The notes under the pieces are model-generated. The model was not told the origin of the DNA. It was given only the letters and a program-made list of their open reading frames with translations, and did not search any database. Of a stretch of DNA of 41,570 nt, positions 15,885 to 24,685 are shown piece after piece (position 1 is the stretch's first letter; each line of letters starts with the position of its first letter). The translations under genes and the position numbers were made by a program. The DNA is taken from the NCBI RefSeq assembly GCF_004912155.1, contig NZ_STGX01000027.1:1-41570 (forward strand), written 5' to 3'. This DNA is from Glycomyces paridis. Lineage in GTDB: Bacteria; Actinomycetota; Actinomycetes; Mycobacteriales; Micromonosporaceae.

Positions 15885-16764
15885 TCACCTCCACACGGCG
15901 CTGATCGGCGCCGCGGTGATCCGGTCCTCCAACCGGGTCGCCAGGGGCCCGGTGTGCAGGAGCAGCCCGTGCGCGAACTGGTCGCCGAGGGCGTCGCGCA
16001 TCCACAACAGATGCTTGGCGGCCTTGCGAGGCGGAGCGGCGTCCGCCTTGATCTCCACTGCGATCACTCGTTGATCCGCGAGTTCGATGACGAGGTCGAC
16101 GTCCCGGGTGCCGTCCTCCTGGCGCAGATGGAAGAAGCTCGGCCGGGTTCGGCAAGCTGCCGCCTCGCCGCGCAACTGCGCCGCGACGAACGTGTCGATC
16201 ATGCGCCCGAGGAGGTCGGGGTCACGCATGATCCCAACCCGGTCGAGGCCCGCGGCAGAAGCCAGCAAGGCCGGATCGGTGAGATACCGCTTTGGCGCCT
16301 TGGCGAGCCGCTTGAGCCGGTTCGTACTCCAGGCCGGAACCCGATAGAGGATGAACAGCGCCTCCAGGAGCTGTTGGTAGGCGGCAGCGGTCCCTCGGTT
16401 GACATCGGCCTTCTCGAACAGGGTTTTGTCTGCGACGATTCCCGCACTGGTGAGTGCGAGGACGGTGAAGAGCCGGCGCAGCTTCACCGGATCGCGGTGC
16501 CCGTCGAGCCCTTGCGCGTCACGGGTCACGAGTTGATTGATGTATCCGGCGAACCAATCGTCTCGAGCGAGTCCCGGTGGATACGACAGCGGCTCCGGGA
16601 ACCCGCCGCCGAGCGCCAGATCGAGATACTCGGCGAGTCCGAGATCAGAGGGTTCCGCGCTGGCGGCCGCATGCCCCTCTGCCGAGAACCTCGGGGACGA
16701 GCTGCCATTCATCGATGAGGATCGCCTCGGGGAAACTCGCCAACGCGGGATCGAGGTCCGCTTA
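15885..16764 (-). pseudogene. AAA ATPase / DUF4143 pseudogene
   Basis: The C-terminal 260 residues are a DUF4143-type domain of COG1373 ATPases: LGLAEYLDLALGGGFPEP, RDAQGLDGHRDPVKLRRLF, SNRLKRLAKAPKRYLTDPALLA and DVDLVIELADQRVIAVEIKAD. The N-terminal ATPase core is missing. A short out-of-frame piece upstream (16761 down to about 16681) still reads DLDPALASFPEAILIDEWQ, the Walker B region of the same family, and is closed off upstream by a TAA. Walker A and the segment between the Walker B piece and DUF4143 are deleted. The open frame from the ATG at 16712 is therefore a decay product. Confidence 0.8.
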
Positions 16765-16779
16765 CCCGACTCACCAGCG

Positions 16780-16848
16780 TATTCGCGCTTTTCCGGATGA
16801 TCCAGTAGGAGTTTTCCGGGGTCTTCAGTAGCGCTTTTCCGGGGTTTT
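16780..16848. repeat. Three tandem 23-bp repeats
   Basis: Units lie at 16780-16802, 16803-16825 and 16826-16848, and each contains TTTTCCGG at exactly 23-base spacing. Units 2 and 3 begin CAGTAG and continue TTTTCCGGGGT. Unit 1 is more diverged. They sit between the pseudogene and the 121-aa gene. They could be a protein-binding array or debris of replication slippage. Confidence 0.7.
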
Positions 16849-16860
16849 GTGGGTGGCTGG

Positions 16861-17226
16861 TCAGTGGAGGACTATGTCCGGGTCGGTGTTGGTGCCCATG
16901 ACGAAGCCGTCCTGGCGGTCGTAGATGTGCATGCGAGGTCTGTCAGCGGCGGCGGTGATCTGGGGGTAGACGCGCTTGAGGTGCTCGTCGGCGAAGGTGA
17001 TGAGGAGGCCGTGGCGGGAGTAGCGGGGTTCGCTGTCGTGATGGTCGACGGGTTCGATGCGGACCGGGATCGGGCGGGTGCGGATCGCGGTGATGAAGTC
17101 CTGGAAGCGCTGATCGAGTTCGCGCAACGGCAAGGGCGCCTTGTCGGTGCGGATGCGTTGATAGCGGGCTTCGGCTTCGGCGGGTGGAGGGACCATCGGC
17201 TCGTGCCAGAGGACGAGTTCGAACAT
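16861..17226 (-). CDS. Uncharacterised 121-aa protein, paralogue A
   Basis: A small soluble protein beginning MFELVLWHEP and containing PLPLRELDQRFQDFITAI, EPRYSRHGLLITFADEHLKRVYP and MHIYDRQ. The ATG at 17226 is preceded by a good GGAGG. About three quarters of its residues match the equal-length protein at 18105-18470. The DNA of the first two thirds is also very close, so the duplication is recent, while the last 20 residues have diverged. It lies 59 bases downstream of the 220-aa gene in the same direction. I do not recognise the family. The sequence looks like an intact globular protein rather than a fragment. Confidence 0.75.
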   Translation of the reverse strand: MFELVLWHEPMVPPPAEAEARYQRIRTDKAPLPLRELDQRFQDFITAIRTRPIPVRIEPVDHHDSEPRYSRHGLLITFADEHLKRVYPQITAAADRPRMHIYDRQDGFVMGTNTDPDIVLH

Positions 17227-17285
17227 GGGACCTCCAAGGGTTCTCCGCAATCTGCCACACGTCGGTTCGGTAGAAGGCGGCGGCG

Positions 17286-17948
17286 TCAAGCCTCGTCCCG
17301 GTTCCGGCGCCACGGCAGGGAGAGTTGGAGGGCGCGGCCGGGGAGGGTCGCGAGCCAGGCCTTGACCTCCGAGGCGGAGAGGAGCCGCTTGAGCTTGAGG
17401 GCTTTGAGGGCGGCGGCGGGGTCCTGGCGGTTGATCGTGTAGTCGTCGACGAAGACGGTGTGGCCCTTGCGGTACGAGGCCTGCCAGAACCGGGGGTTGA
17501 AGAACGCGCGGAGGTCGCCGAAGCCCGTGTCGACCGCGCCGCGGAAGCGGGCTTCGAGCTTGGTCTCGAAGTCCCAGGTCTCCTGGATGTACTTGCGCGC
17601 GATGCCCTTGTCGCCGATGGCGACATGGCACATGGCGAGCAGGTAGGTGGCGGCCCAGTAGCGCTCCATCGGGTCGAGGAAGTCGTGCGGGTTCCAGCAC
17701 ATCTGGCCGTCGGTGAGTTTGAGCTGGCGGCGGAGCGCTGCGCGCGTGACTTGGAGGTGGCCGATCGCGAAGCCGATGTGCGTCGATGTGTGGCCCGTGG
17801 AGTCGCGGGCGTTCTCGAGCGCTTCGCGGGCGGCGTCGACGCTGATGTCCGTGAGCACGTCGAGGAAGTCCTCGCTGACGAGCACCTTGTAGATGCGCAC
17901 GCCGCCCATGACGAGCGACCAGACCTGAGTGAGGGGTTCGACGTTCAT
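17286..17948 (-). CDS. Uncharacterised 220-aa protein
   Basis: A mostly helical soluble protein with no recognised domain. Visible stretches include VRIYKVLVSEDFLDVLTDI, HIGFAIGHLQVTRAALRRQL, DPMERYWAATYLLAMCHVAIGDKGIARKYIQETWDFETKLEARF and KGHTVFVDDYTINRQDP. The C-terminal 40 residues are basic. ATG at 17948 follows GGGAAGG. It lies between the two 121-aa paralogues and probably forms a transcription unit with paralogue A. Function unknown. Confidence 0.7.
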   Translation of the reverse strand: MNVEPLTQVWSLVMGGVRIYKVLVSEDFLDVLTDISVDAAREALENARDSTGHTSTHIGFAIGHLQVTRAALRRQLKLTDGQMCWNPHDFLDPMERYWAATYLLAMCHVAIGDKGIARKYIQETWDFETKLEARFRGAVDTGFGDLRAFFNPRFWQASYRKGHTVFVDDYTINRQDPAAALKALKLKRLLSASEVKAWLATLPGRALQLSLPWRRNRDEA

Positions 17949-18060
17949 GCAGGCGGCCTTCCCTGTTCGGCTCCGATAGGAGGCGACCGGGAAGGCGCGC
18001 CTGCGTCCGAGCGCGTTCGACCAGATCCCCTGCGATCAGGCTAGGAACGGCTCGTGCACA

Positions 18061-18098
18061 GCGCTATCCGTTGCGCGCGAGGGCAGTCCGGATAGCGC
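18061..18098 (-). terminator. Inverted repeat after paralogue B
   Basis: Perfect 10-bp arms GCGCTATCCG (18061-18070) and CGGATAGCGC (18089-18098) with an 18-base loop lie six bases past the stop codon of the gene ending at 18105. A terminator is the simplest reading, although there is no T-run on the minus strand. Confidence 0.5.
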
Positions 18099-18104
18099 AG
18101 CGGT

Positions 18105-18470
18105 TCAGCGGACGGTCAGGTCGGGGTCGGTGCCGACGCCTCGGAGCGATCCTCGGCGGCGGTCGTAGAGGTGCATGCGGAGGCGGATCGCGGCGGAGCC
18201 GACCTCGGGGTGGACGCGTTTGACGTTCTCGTCGGCGAAGGTGACGAGGAGGCCGTGGCGGGAGTAGCGGGGTTCGCCGTCGAAGTGGTCGACCGGTTCG
18301 AAGCGGACCGGGATCGGGTGTTCGCGGATGGCGGTGATGAAGTCCTGGAAGCGCTGGTCGAGTTCGCGCAATGGCAAGGGCGCCTTGTCGGCTCGGATGC
18401 GCTGATAACGCTGCTCGGCTTCGGCGGGCGGAGGGACCACCGGCTCGTGCCAGAGGACGAGTTCGATCAT
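18105..18470 (-). CDS. Uncharacterised 121-aa protein, paralogue B
   Basis: Begins MIELVLWHEP and is the same length as the protein at 16861-17226, with roughly 73% identical residues. Identity is nearly complete over PLPLRELDQRFQDFITAI and then falls away at the C-terminus (RRRGSLRGVGTDPDLTVR). I chose the ATG at 18470 to match the paralogue. A GTG three codons earlier is possible. It follows the DUF998 membrane gene by 21 bases in the same direction, so the two are probably cotranscribed. Family and function unknown. Confidence 0.75.
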   Translation of the reverse strand: MIELVLWHEPVVPPPAEAEQRYQRIRADKAPLPLRELDQRFQDFITAIREHPIPVRFEPVDHFDGEPRYSRHGLLVTFADENVKRVHPEVGSAAIRLRMHLYDRRRGSLRGVGTDPDLTVR

Positions 18471-18491
18471 GCGGGGCACTCTGCCACACCC

Positions 18492-19067
18492 TCAAGCGGC
18501 GGGCGCGGTCTTGGCGAGGGTGCGGGCGGCGAGGCAGAGCCAGAGGAGGTCGGCGGCGATGGCGAGGCGTTCGGTGAGCCCGATGAGGTTCGGGAGCTCG
18601 CGGAAGAGCATCGCGTCGAAGGTGCAGACCATGAAGAGGCCCATGCAGACCGCCGCGATGATCGCGACGGCGCGGAGCGTGGGCGAGCGGCGGCTCAGGC
18701 GCACGGCGGCGATGTTGAAGCAGATGAGGCCGATCCAGGCGGCGAGGCCGTGGATCTGCTCGGAGGTCGAGGGGTTCGCCCAGTGGCCGGGCGGGTCGGC
18801 GGGGAGGACCGCGGCGAGGAGGATGCCGATGGCGAAGGCGCCCATGAGGATACGCGCGGCGCGGTCGCGGACGGCGAGGAACGTCGCGGCTGCGGCGGCC
18901 GCGAACGCCCACAGGCCGAGGGTGACCAGCCAGCCGTGGCCGGTGTTGACGAAGCGACTGACGGTCTCGGCGACCGGGTCCATCTCGCGGTTGACGAGGT
19001 CGGAGAGGGTGAAGGCGGCCGCCGTGAGCGCCGCGCCGCCGATGACGACCGAAGGGATCATTCTCAT
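18492..19067 (-). CDS. DUF998 family membrane protein
   Basis: A 191-aa protein with about six hydrophobic helices and the DUF998 pattern: SDLVNREMDPVAETVSRFV near residues 22-40, then LADPPGHWANPST-like polar loop (PADPPGHWANPSTSEQIHGLA) and FDAMLFRELPNLIGLTERL. Members are actinobacterial inner-membrane proteins of unknown role. The ATG at 19067 lacks a ribosome site but has TAGTTT seven bases upstream on the message strand, fitting leaderless expression. It heads a unit with the 121-aa paralogue B. Confidence 0.85.
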   Translation of the reverse strand: MRMIPSVVIGGAALTAAAFTLSDLVNREMDPVAETVSRFVNTGHGWLVTLGLWAFAAAAAATFLAVRDRAARILMGAFAIGILLAAVLPADPPGHWANPSTSEQIHGLAAWIGLICFNIAAVRLSRRSPTLRAVAIIAAVCMGLFMVCTFDAMLFRELPNLIGLTERLAIAADLLWLCLAARTLAKTAPAA

Positions 19068-19168
19068 GCCGTTGAAACTATTGCGGCGCAAGTGGTCTTG
19101 TCGTGCCCCTGGGGTAGTCGGGTCCGCGGCTCCGGGTACCTCCTGCGGTGGACTCCGGTCCCGCCGCG

Positions 19169-20407
19169 CTACATCGAGCGGTTGGTTCGGCGCCGTTCGA
19201 GGTGGCGGCGTTCCTGGTCGTTGGCGACCAGTGCGAGGGCCTGCGCGAAGGCCGCGTCGGCCTCGGCCTCGCGGCCGAGGCTGCGGAGGAATTCCGCCCT
19301 GGTGGCGTGCAGGAGGTGCGAGTCCTTCAGCGCGCCTTCGGTTTCGGCGAGGCGGGCGAGACCGGCCGCCGGGCCTTCCGCCATGCCGATCGCGACGGCC
19401 CGGTTGAGTTCGACCACCGGTGAGGGCGCGACGCGGGCGAGTTCGCCGTAGAGGGCGGCGATCTGAGGCCAGTCGGTGTCGTCCCAGGTCGACGCGGTCG
19501 CGTGGCAGGCCGCTATGGCGGCCTGGATCTGGTACGGCCCGGGCCTGCCCCTGCGGAGCGCCCGTTCGACAAGTGCTTCGGCCTCCTCGATCTGCGCTGC
19601 GTCCCAACGGGTCCGGTCCTGGTGCTCCATCGTGACCAGCTCGCCGTCCTCCGTGCGCCCGGCGCTGCGGGCGTCGTGCAGCAGCATCAGGGCGAGCAGG
19701 CCGAGCGCCTCGGGCTCGTCGGGCATGAGGTCGGCGAGGGACCTGCCGAGGCGGATCGCCTCGGCGCACAGGCCGGTCCGCACGAGGTCGGCGCCCTCGG
19801 TCGCGCTGTAGCCCTCGTTGAACAGCAGGTACACGACCGCGAGGACGCCCGTGACGCGTTCGGGCAGCAGGTGCGCGGGCGGGATGCGGAACGGGATGCC
19901 CGCGTTGCGGATCTTGCGTTTGGCGCGGACGATGCGCTGGGCCATCGTCGCCTCCGGGACGAGGAACGCGCGCGCGATCTCCCCTGTGGTCAGTCCCGCG
20001 AGCGTGCGGAGCGTCAGCGCCACGCGCGCTTCCAAGGCGAGCGCGGGGTGGCAGCAGGTGAAGACGAGCCGGAGCCTGTCGTCTTCGATCCCGCTGTCGT
20101 CGGCGAAGTCGGGTTCGGGCGCTCCTTCGCTGCGGCGCATGACGATCACCTCCTGGAGTTTGGCGGCCCCGACCGCCTCGCGGCGGAGGCGGTCGAGGGC
20201 CCTGTTGCGGGCGACCATGGTGAGCCAGGCGCCGGGGCGGCGCGGGACGCCGTCGCGGCGCCAGGTCTCCAGCGCTGCGGCGAAGGCGTCCTGCGCGCAC
20301 TCCTCGGCGAGGTCCCAGTCCCCGGTGAGCCGGATGAGGGTCGCCACGACCTGGGCGCGCTCGTCGCGGAACGCGGCGGCCACGGCCGCCTCGACGTCTA
20401 CTTCCAC
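19169..20407 (-). CDS. ECF42-type RNA polymerase sigma factor
   Basis: A 412-aa sigma factor. Region 2 is at about 20-80 ([35 protein letters not shown]) and region 4 at about 115-170 ([36 protein letters not shown]). A long C-terminal extension begins with [11 protein letters not shown] (193-203), the hallmark of the ECF42 group (DUF6596), and continues in TPR-like helices. The GTG start overlaps the stop of the preceding DGPF gene by ten bases. ECF42 factors are typically encoded with DGPF proteins and have no classical anti-sigma factor, and no anti-sigma gene is seen here. Confidence 0.92.
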   Translation of the reverse strand: MEVDVEAAVAAAFRDERAQVVATLIRLTGDWDLAEECAQDAFAAALETWRRDGVPRRPGAWLTMVARNRALDRLRREAVGAAKLQEVIVMRRSEGAPEPDFADDSGIEDDRLRLVFTCCHPALALEARVALTLRTLAGLTTGEIARAFLVPEATMAQRIVRAKRKIRNAGIPFRIPPAHLLPERVTGVLAVVYLLFNEGYSATEGADLVRTGLCAEAIRLGRSLADLMPDEPEALGLLALMLLHDARSAGRTEDGELVTMEHQDRTRWDAAQIEEAEALVERALRRGRPGPYQIQAAIAACHATASTWDDTDWPQIAALYGELARVAPSPVVELNRAVAIGMAEGPAAGLARLAETEGALKDSHLLHATRAEFLRSLGREAEADAAFAQALALVANDQERRHLERRRTNRSM

Positions 20408-20712
20408 ACCGGCCTGATCTCGATCGCGCCGCCGCCGAGTACGGCGGGGTGGAGCGAGGCGAGCGCTATGGCCGCGTCGAGGTCGGGCGCTTCGACGAGG
20501 TCGACCCCGGCGATCACCTCCCGCGTCTCGGCGTACGGCCCGTCGCTGAGCAGCACCTCGCCGCCTTCGGCGCGGACCGTGGTCGCCTCCGAGGCGGGCC
20601 GGAGCCTGGTGGTGCCGGTGACGTGCCCCCGGGCTGCGGCGAGGTAAGGGCCGAAGTCGGCGTCGTCGCCGGTTTCCTCGACCGGGACGCAGACGAGCAT
20701 CGCGTACTTCAC
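20398..20712 (-). CDS. YCII/DGPF-family protein 1
   Basis: A 104-aa ferredoxin-like-fold protein of the YCII-related (DGPF) family. It starts KYAMLVCVP and carries [21 protein letters not shown], the family signature, near residues 54-74. The GTG at 20712 is two bases after the upstream TAG, so translation is probably coupled. No ribosome site is visible. It lies directly before the ECF42 sigma gene and overlaps it. DGPF proteins are thought to act with ECF42 sigma factors in stress signalling, mechanism unknown. Confidence 0.9.
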   Translation of the reverse strand: MKYAMLVCVPVEETGDDADFGPYLAAARGHVTGTTRLRPASEATTVRAEGGEVLLSDGPYAETREVIAGVDLVEAPDLDAAIALASLHPAVLGGGAIEIRPVWK

Positions 20713-20714
20713 GG

Positions 20715-21050
20715 CTACGCGCTGAACTCGTGGTCGGCGAAGCGGCGCAGTTCGACCGCGCCCTTCTTGGCGATCGGGTGCTTCGCGGCGATGGCCACGG
20801 CCTCGTCGGCGCTCTCGCATTCGAGGATGTCGAAACCCGCGATGATCTCCTTGGTCTCGGCGAAAGGGCCGTCGGAGACGAGCAGTTCGCCGCCGCGAAC
20901 GCGGACGGTGACGGCCTCGGCGATCGGGCGGAGCTCGTGGCCCGTCACGCGGGTGCCGCGCCCGTCGTTCTCCTCGACCCACGGCTCGACGGACTCGACG
21001 TCGGTGAAGTCGGCGTTCGGGTCCACGCAGACCAGCATCATGTACTTCAT
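20715..21050 (-). CDS. YCII/DGPF-family protein 2
   Basis: A 111-aa paralogue of the next gene. It begins [10 protein letters not shown] and contains [22 protein letters not shown], the exact DGPF signature. The ATG at 21050 has an ideal GAGGAGG ribosome site, so this is the first gene of the three-gene DGPF-DGPF-ECF42 operon. The duplicated partner before one sigma factor is a common arrangement. Confidence 0.92.
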   Translation of the reverse strand: MKYMMLVCVDPNADFTDVESVEPWVEENDGRGTRVTGHELRPIAEAVTVRVRGGELLVSDGPFAETKEIIAGFDILECESADEAVAIAAKHPIAKKGAVELRRFADHEFSA

Positions 21051-21140
21051 GGTTCCTCCTCGTTGTCGATCTTTCACCCCACCGACGAACGGGACCGCCC
21101 GGATCGACACCCTCGTGAGCACTTTTTTCGGGGACGCGGA

Positions 21141-21168
21141 CGGGGCCGGCGCCCTCGCGCCGGCCCCG
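21141..21168. terminator. Hairpin terminator after protease 1
   Basis: A perfect 12-bp stem CGGGGCCGGCGC with GCGCCGGCCCCG and a four-base loop begins 18 bases past the stop of the S8 protease (21187, minus strand). It lies between this gene and the DGPF operon start. The stem is nearly the same as the one at 10044-10068, suggesting a common terminator design in this genome. Confidence 0.7.
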
Positions 21169-21186
21169 CTCCTCATCCCAGGTGGT

Positions 21187-22401
21187 CTACAGGCCGAGGA
21201 ATCCGGTGTTGAGCAGCAGGTTCGGGCTGCCGTTGGTGCCGGAGACCGCGTCGGCCACGGCCCCCTCGGTCAGGGCCGCGGCGACCTCTTCAGGGGTCGC
21301 CTCGGGGTTCGATTCGAGGTAGAGCGCCGCGACGCCGGCGACGTGCGGGGTCGCCATCGAGGTGCCGGAGATGGTGTTCTCGGCGTCGACCGCGTCGATC
21401 CACGCCGAGGTGATGGCCGCGCCGGGCGCGAGGATGTCGACGCATTCGCCGTAGTTCGACCAGGACGTCTGGGTGTCGGTCTGGTCGGTGGCGCCCACGG
21501 TGATCGCGCTCGGCTCGGAGCCGGGGGAGACGTTGCACGCGTCCTGGCCCTCGTTGCCCGCGGCGATCGCGAAGGTCACGCCGGACTCGACGGCGGCGGC
21601 GATCGCGTCGTTGAGGGCCTGGCTGAAGGTCCCGCCGAGGCTCATGTTGGCGACCGCGGGGCCGTCGGCGTTCGCCGCGACCCAGTCGATGCCGCCGATG
21701 ATGGCCGAGTACGACCCCGAACCGCCGCAGTCGAGGACGCGGACGGCGCGGATGGTGACGTCCTTGGCGAGGCCGTACGTGGTGCCGCCGACGGTCCCGG
21801 CGACGTGGGTGCCGTGGCCGTGGCAGTCGGCGGGGTCGGCGTCGTCGTCGATGAAGTCGTAGCCCTCGCCGATTCGGCCGGTGAACTCCTGGTGCTCGGT
21901 GTTCAGGCCGGTGTCGAGGATGAACGCGTCGACGCCGGCGCCGGTCCACTCGTACTCGTACGAGGCGTCGAGCGGGAGCGCGTCCTGGTCGACGCGGTCG
22001 AGACCCCATGAGGGCGGGTCGGTCTGGACCTGGTTGACGTGCGCGGTCCGGTCCTGCTCCACATAGGCCACCGAGTCGTCGGCGGCGAGTTCGAGCGCCT
22101 CGGCCTCGGTCATCTCGGCGACGTAGCCGTCGAGGAGGTCGAGGGTGTCCTCGATGTCGACGTCCACGCCGAGGTCCTCGGCGAGCGCGGAGAGCCCTGG
22201 GGCCCGGTCTTCGAGGACGACGATGTAGGAGCCGTCGATGGCGTTCGGGGAGTCCGCGCCGAGGATCTCGGCCTGGGCGCCGGTGGTCTCGTCCGCCGAG
22301 GCGAACGCGGTGGCCGCGATGAGCGAGCCTCCGGCCGCCGCGACGGCGATGCCCGCCGCTGCGGCGGCGCGCAGCCGCCGTTTCGTTCCTGCCGTTGACA
22401 A
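21187..22401 (-). CDS. Secreted S8 subtilisin-like protease 1
   Basis: A 404-aa preproprotease. A twin-basic start (KRRLRAAAA) and hydrophobic stretch to about residue 35 with AFASA form the signal peptide. Residues about 45-125 are an I9-type propeptide (GSYIVVLED to DSVAYVEQD). The catalytic domain has Asp163 (FILDTGLN), His196 (HGHGTHVAG), Asn283 (AIAAGNEG, oxyanion hole) and Ser348 (ISGTSMATPHVAG), all intact. It ends right after the catalytic domain with SPNLLLNTGFLGL. The TTG at 22401 follows AAGGAG. It is paralogous to the protease at 23093, which carries an extra domain. Likely an exported digestive or processing enzyme. Confidence 0.95.
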   Translation of the reverse strand: MSTAGTKRRLRAAAAAGIAVAAAGGSLIAATAFASADETTGAQAEILGADSPNAIDGSYIVVLEDRAPGLSALAEDLGVDVDIEDTLDLLDGYVAEMTEAEALELAADDSVAYVEQDRTAHVNQVQTDPPSWGLDRVDQDALPLDASYEYEWTGAGVDAFILDTGLNTEHQEFTGRIGEGYDFIDDDADPADCHGHGTHVAGTVGGTTYGLAKDVTIRAVRVLDCGGSGSYSAIIGGIDWVAANADGPAVANMSLGGTFSQALNDAIAAAVESGVTFAIAAGNEGQDACNVSPGSEPSAITVGATDQTDTQTSWSNYGECVDILAPGAAITSAWIDAVDAENTISGTSMATPHVAGVAALYLESNPEATPEEVAAALTEGAVADAVSGTNGSPNLLLNTGFLGL

Positions 22402-23092
22402 GATGGCACTCCTTCTGTTGTGCCCCAGGGGGAGTGCGGTGCTTGGGCCGCCCGCCGACCCGGGGAGGGTGGTGGTTTCGGACCCGGTGGCGCCGCGTGC
22501 GGCGGCCTGGGGGGCGGGCCCGGGTCCGCTGCCGAGGGGGTTCGGCGGCGGACCTTCCCAGGCCGCTCGGTTCGAGATCGAGCGGCACGGGTCGGGTCCG
22601 GCGGGGGCGGGCTGGGGCGCCCGGCCCGGTGCGGCCCGGCCTCCAGACCGGGACGCGCCGCCCGCCCGGGCGGGGCCCGGCCGGGCCGACGGGCCCTGCG
22701 TAGGAGCCTAAGCCTTAGAACAAATCGTGTAAAGGCCTTGTATCGTCCGAAGATATCAGTGAATGAGCAAATCATGCTAAAGGTCCAAAACAGACGAAGG
22801 GGCCGAGGCGTCGCGCGGTGCGCGGGCCTCGGCCCGTCGGGTCGGCCTTCCGGGGCCTTCCCCGTCGCGCTGAGCGTCATGGGTCTCGTTGCACGACAAG
22901 GTATTTCACTTCAACGTCCGCCGCCGGCCCCTGGCGGGACCGGCGGCGTTCTCCTCGGGGCGCGGGGACCGGGACGGGCCCTGGCCGGAGCACGGCCGGC
23001 TCGGCGCGACGGCTCCAGGTCGCGACCACCGTTGCTGCGGTCGACGGGAGGCCCGCCCGCAGTCACCCGCTATTCAGTTGTGCGGAGGGCCG
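22402..23092. other. Intergenic region between the two proteases
   Basis: These 691 bases hold no credible gene. Going up from protease 1, 22402-22700 is extremely GC-rich and could be a long 5' leader. 22700-22800 is A/T-rich, contains the dyad CTAAG-C-CTTAG (22708-22718), and probably carries the protease 1 promoter. A compound hairpin at 22800-22835 (GGGCCGAGGC with GCCTCGGCCC, inner CGCGC/GCGCG) and another at 22920-22947 (GCCGCCGG with CCGGCGGC) would end transcription from protease 2. Confidence 0.5.
22800..22835. terminator. Compound hairpin
   Basis: Outer 10-bp arms GGGCCGAGGC and GCCTCGGCCC enclose an inner CGCGC-GGT-GCGCG stem, giving one long stable hairpin. On the minus strand it lies about 260 bases past protease 2 and just before the A/T-rich patch that probably drives protease 1, so it would insulate the two units. 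Confidence 0.55.
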
Positions 23093-24685
23093 TCAGAGCG
23101 ACAGCGACCAGCTGTTGAGCGTCCCGGTGTCGCCGGCGTAGGCGTCGGACACGCGGAGCGTCCAAGTGCCCGTTGCGCTCTCGCTCGACAGGTTCACCGT
23201 GTAGGTGGCGATGACGTTGTCGGCCGAGTCGCTGGCGGAGGAGGCCTTGAGCTGGTAGCTGGAGCCGTCCGGTGCGATCAGGTAGATGGCGAGGTCGCCG
23301 CGGTAGGTGTGGGTGATGTTGACGGACACGGTGCTCGCCGAGCGCGCCGCGCCGTCGCAGGAGACGGCCAGGGTCGAGTTGACGGTGGCGCGGTCGGCGA
23401 TGGCGGCGGCCGTCGACTTGGTGGCGGTGCAGTCGCTCGGCTCGCCGGGCCCGCCGTCGCCCTCTCCGGTGTACAGCAGCAGGTTCGGGCTGCCCTGGAC
23501 GTCAGAGATGCGGCCTTCGGAGGCGTTGCCGGTGATCCACGCGGCGACCTCGTCGGTGCTCGCGCCCGGGTTGAGCCCGAGGTAGACCGCCGCGGCGCCC
23601 GCGACGTGCGGGGAGGCCATCGAGGTGCCGGAGATGGTGTTGGTCGCCGAGTTCGAGCTGTACCAGGCCGAGGTGATGCCCACGCCGGGCGCGAACACGT
23701 CCACACAGGACCCGAAGTTGGAGAAGTAAGCCCGGGTGTCGGTGTTGTCGCTGGCGGCCACGGTGATCGCGGACGGCGCCGAGGCGGGGGAGACGTTGCA
23801 GGCGTTCTGGTCCTCGTTCCCGGCGGCGACGGCGAAGGTGACGCCGGCGTCCACCGCGGCCTCGACCGCGTTGTTGAGCGAGGCCGAGTAGCCGCCGCCG
23901 AGGCTCATGTTCGCCACGGCGGGGGCGACCGCGTTGGCGGCGACCCAGTTGATCCCGTTGATGACGCCGGCGGTGGTGCCCGACCCGGCGTTGTCGAGGA
24001 CGCGGACGCCGTGCAGCGTCACCTCCTTGGCGACGCCGTAGGTGGTGCCGCCGACGGTGCCGGCGACGTGGGTGCCGTGGCCGTTGCCGTCCTGCGGGGT
24101 CGAGTCGTTCTGGATGAAGTCGTAGCCGTTGCCGACCCGGCCGGTGAACTCGTTGTGCGAGGCGTTGATGCCGGTGTCCACGATGTACGCGTGAACGCCC
24201 GAGCCGTCGCCGAGGTACTCGTAGTCCCCGTCGAGCGGCAGGTCGGTCTGGTCGATGCGGTCGAGGCCCCAGGTGGCGTTCGGCTGGACGTCGGCGATCT
24301 GCACGACCGCGTTCGGCTCGACGAACGCGACGCCCTCGGCCGCGGACAGTTCGAGCGCCTCGGACTCGGTGGCCTGCACGAGGACCGCTTCGACCTCGTC
24401 GAAGTCGTCCAGGACGGCGGCGCCCGCGTCGCCGGCGATCGCGTCGGCCTCGCGGTAGGCGGCGGCGTCGTCCATGACGACGATGTACTCGCCGTCGATG
24501 ACGTCGGCCGAGGCCGCGCCGAGGATCTCGGCCTGGCCCCAGGGGCCGTTGTCGGTCGGCGCCAGGCCCCACGGCCCGGGATCGGCCTGCGCGGCGACGC
24601 CGCCCAGGGTGAGCGAGCCGAGGGTCGCGACGCCTGCCAGCGTGGCGGCCGCGACCCGGCGAGCGGTCGGATGCGAGACGGTCAT
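23093..24685 (-). CDS. Secreted S8 subtilisin-like protease 2 with P/Homo-B domain
   Basis: A 530-aa preproprotease. The signal peptide runs to about residue 34 ([13 protein letters not shown]), then a propeptide (GEYIVVMDD to GVAFVEP). The catalytic triad lies in [18 protein letters not shown] and [13 protein letters not shown], with the oxyanion Asn in AVAAGNED. After SPNLLLYTG a Gly/Pro linker leads to a C-terminal P (Homo-B) domain of about 110 residues: [24 protein letters not shown] and [24 protein letters not shown] domains stabilise or target such proteases. ATG at 24685 follows GAGGGAGT. The repeated propeptide start (AEILGA..ID-G-YIVV) shows common descent with protease 1. A possible operator lies upstream at 24810. 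Confidence 0.95.
   Translation of the reverse strand: MTVSHPTARRVAAATLAGVATLGSLTLGGVAAQADPGPWGLAPTDNGPWGQAEILGAASADVIDGEYIVVMDDAAAYREADAIAGDAGAAVLDDFDEVEAVLVQATESEALELSAAEGVAFVEPNAVVQIADVQPNATWGLDRIDQTDLPLDGDYEYLGDGSGVHAYIVDTGINASHNEFTGRVGNGYDFIQNDSTPQDGNGHGTHVAGTVGGTTYGVAKEVTLHGVRVLDNAGSGTTAGVINGINWVAANAVAPAVANMSLGGGYSASLNNAVEAAVDAGVTFAVAAGNEDQNACNVSPASAPSAITVAASDNTDTRAYFSNFGSCVDVFAPGVGITSAWYSSNSATNTISGTSMASPHVAGAAAVYLGLNPGASTDEVAAWITGNASEGRISDVQGSPNLLLYTGEGDGGPGEPSDCTATKSTAAAIADRATVNSTLAVSCDGAARSASTVSVNITHTYRGDLAIYLIAPDGSSYQLKASSASDSADNVIATYTVNLSSESATGTWTLRVSDAYAGDTGTLNSWSLSL

Noticed and set aside
15713..15904. Small ORF after the TIR operon
   Set aside because: Low-complexity His/Arg-rich translation without a ribosome site, overlapping a hairpin and the opposite-strand pseudogene.
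16780..16848. CRISPR array
   Set aside because: The repeats are contiguous with no unique spacers and there are no cas genes.
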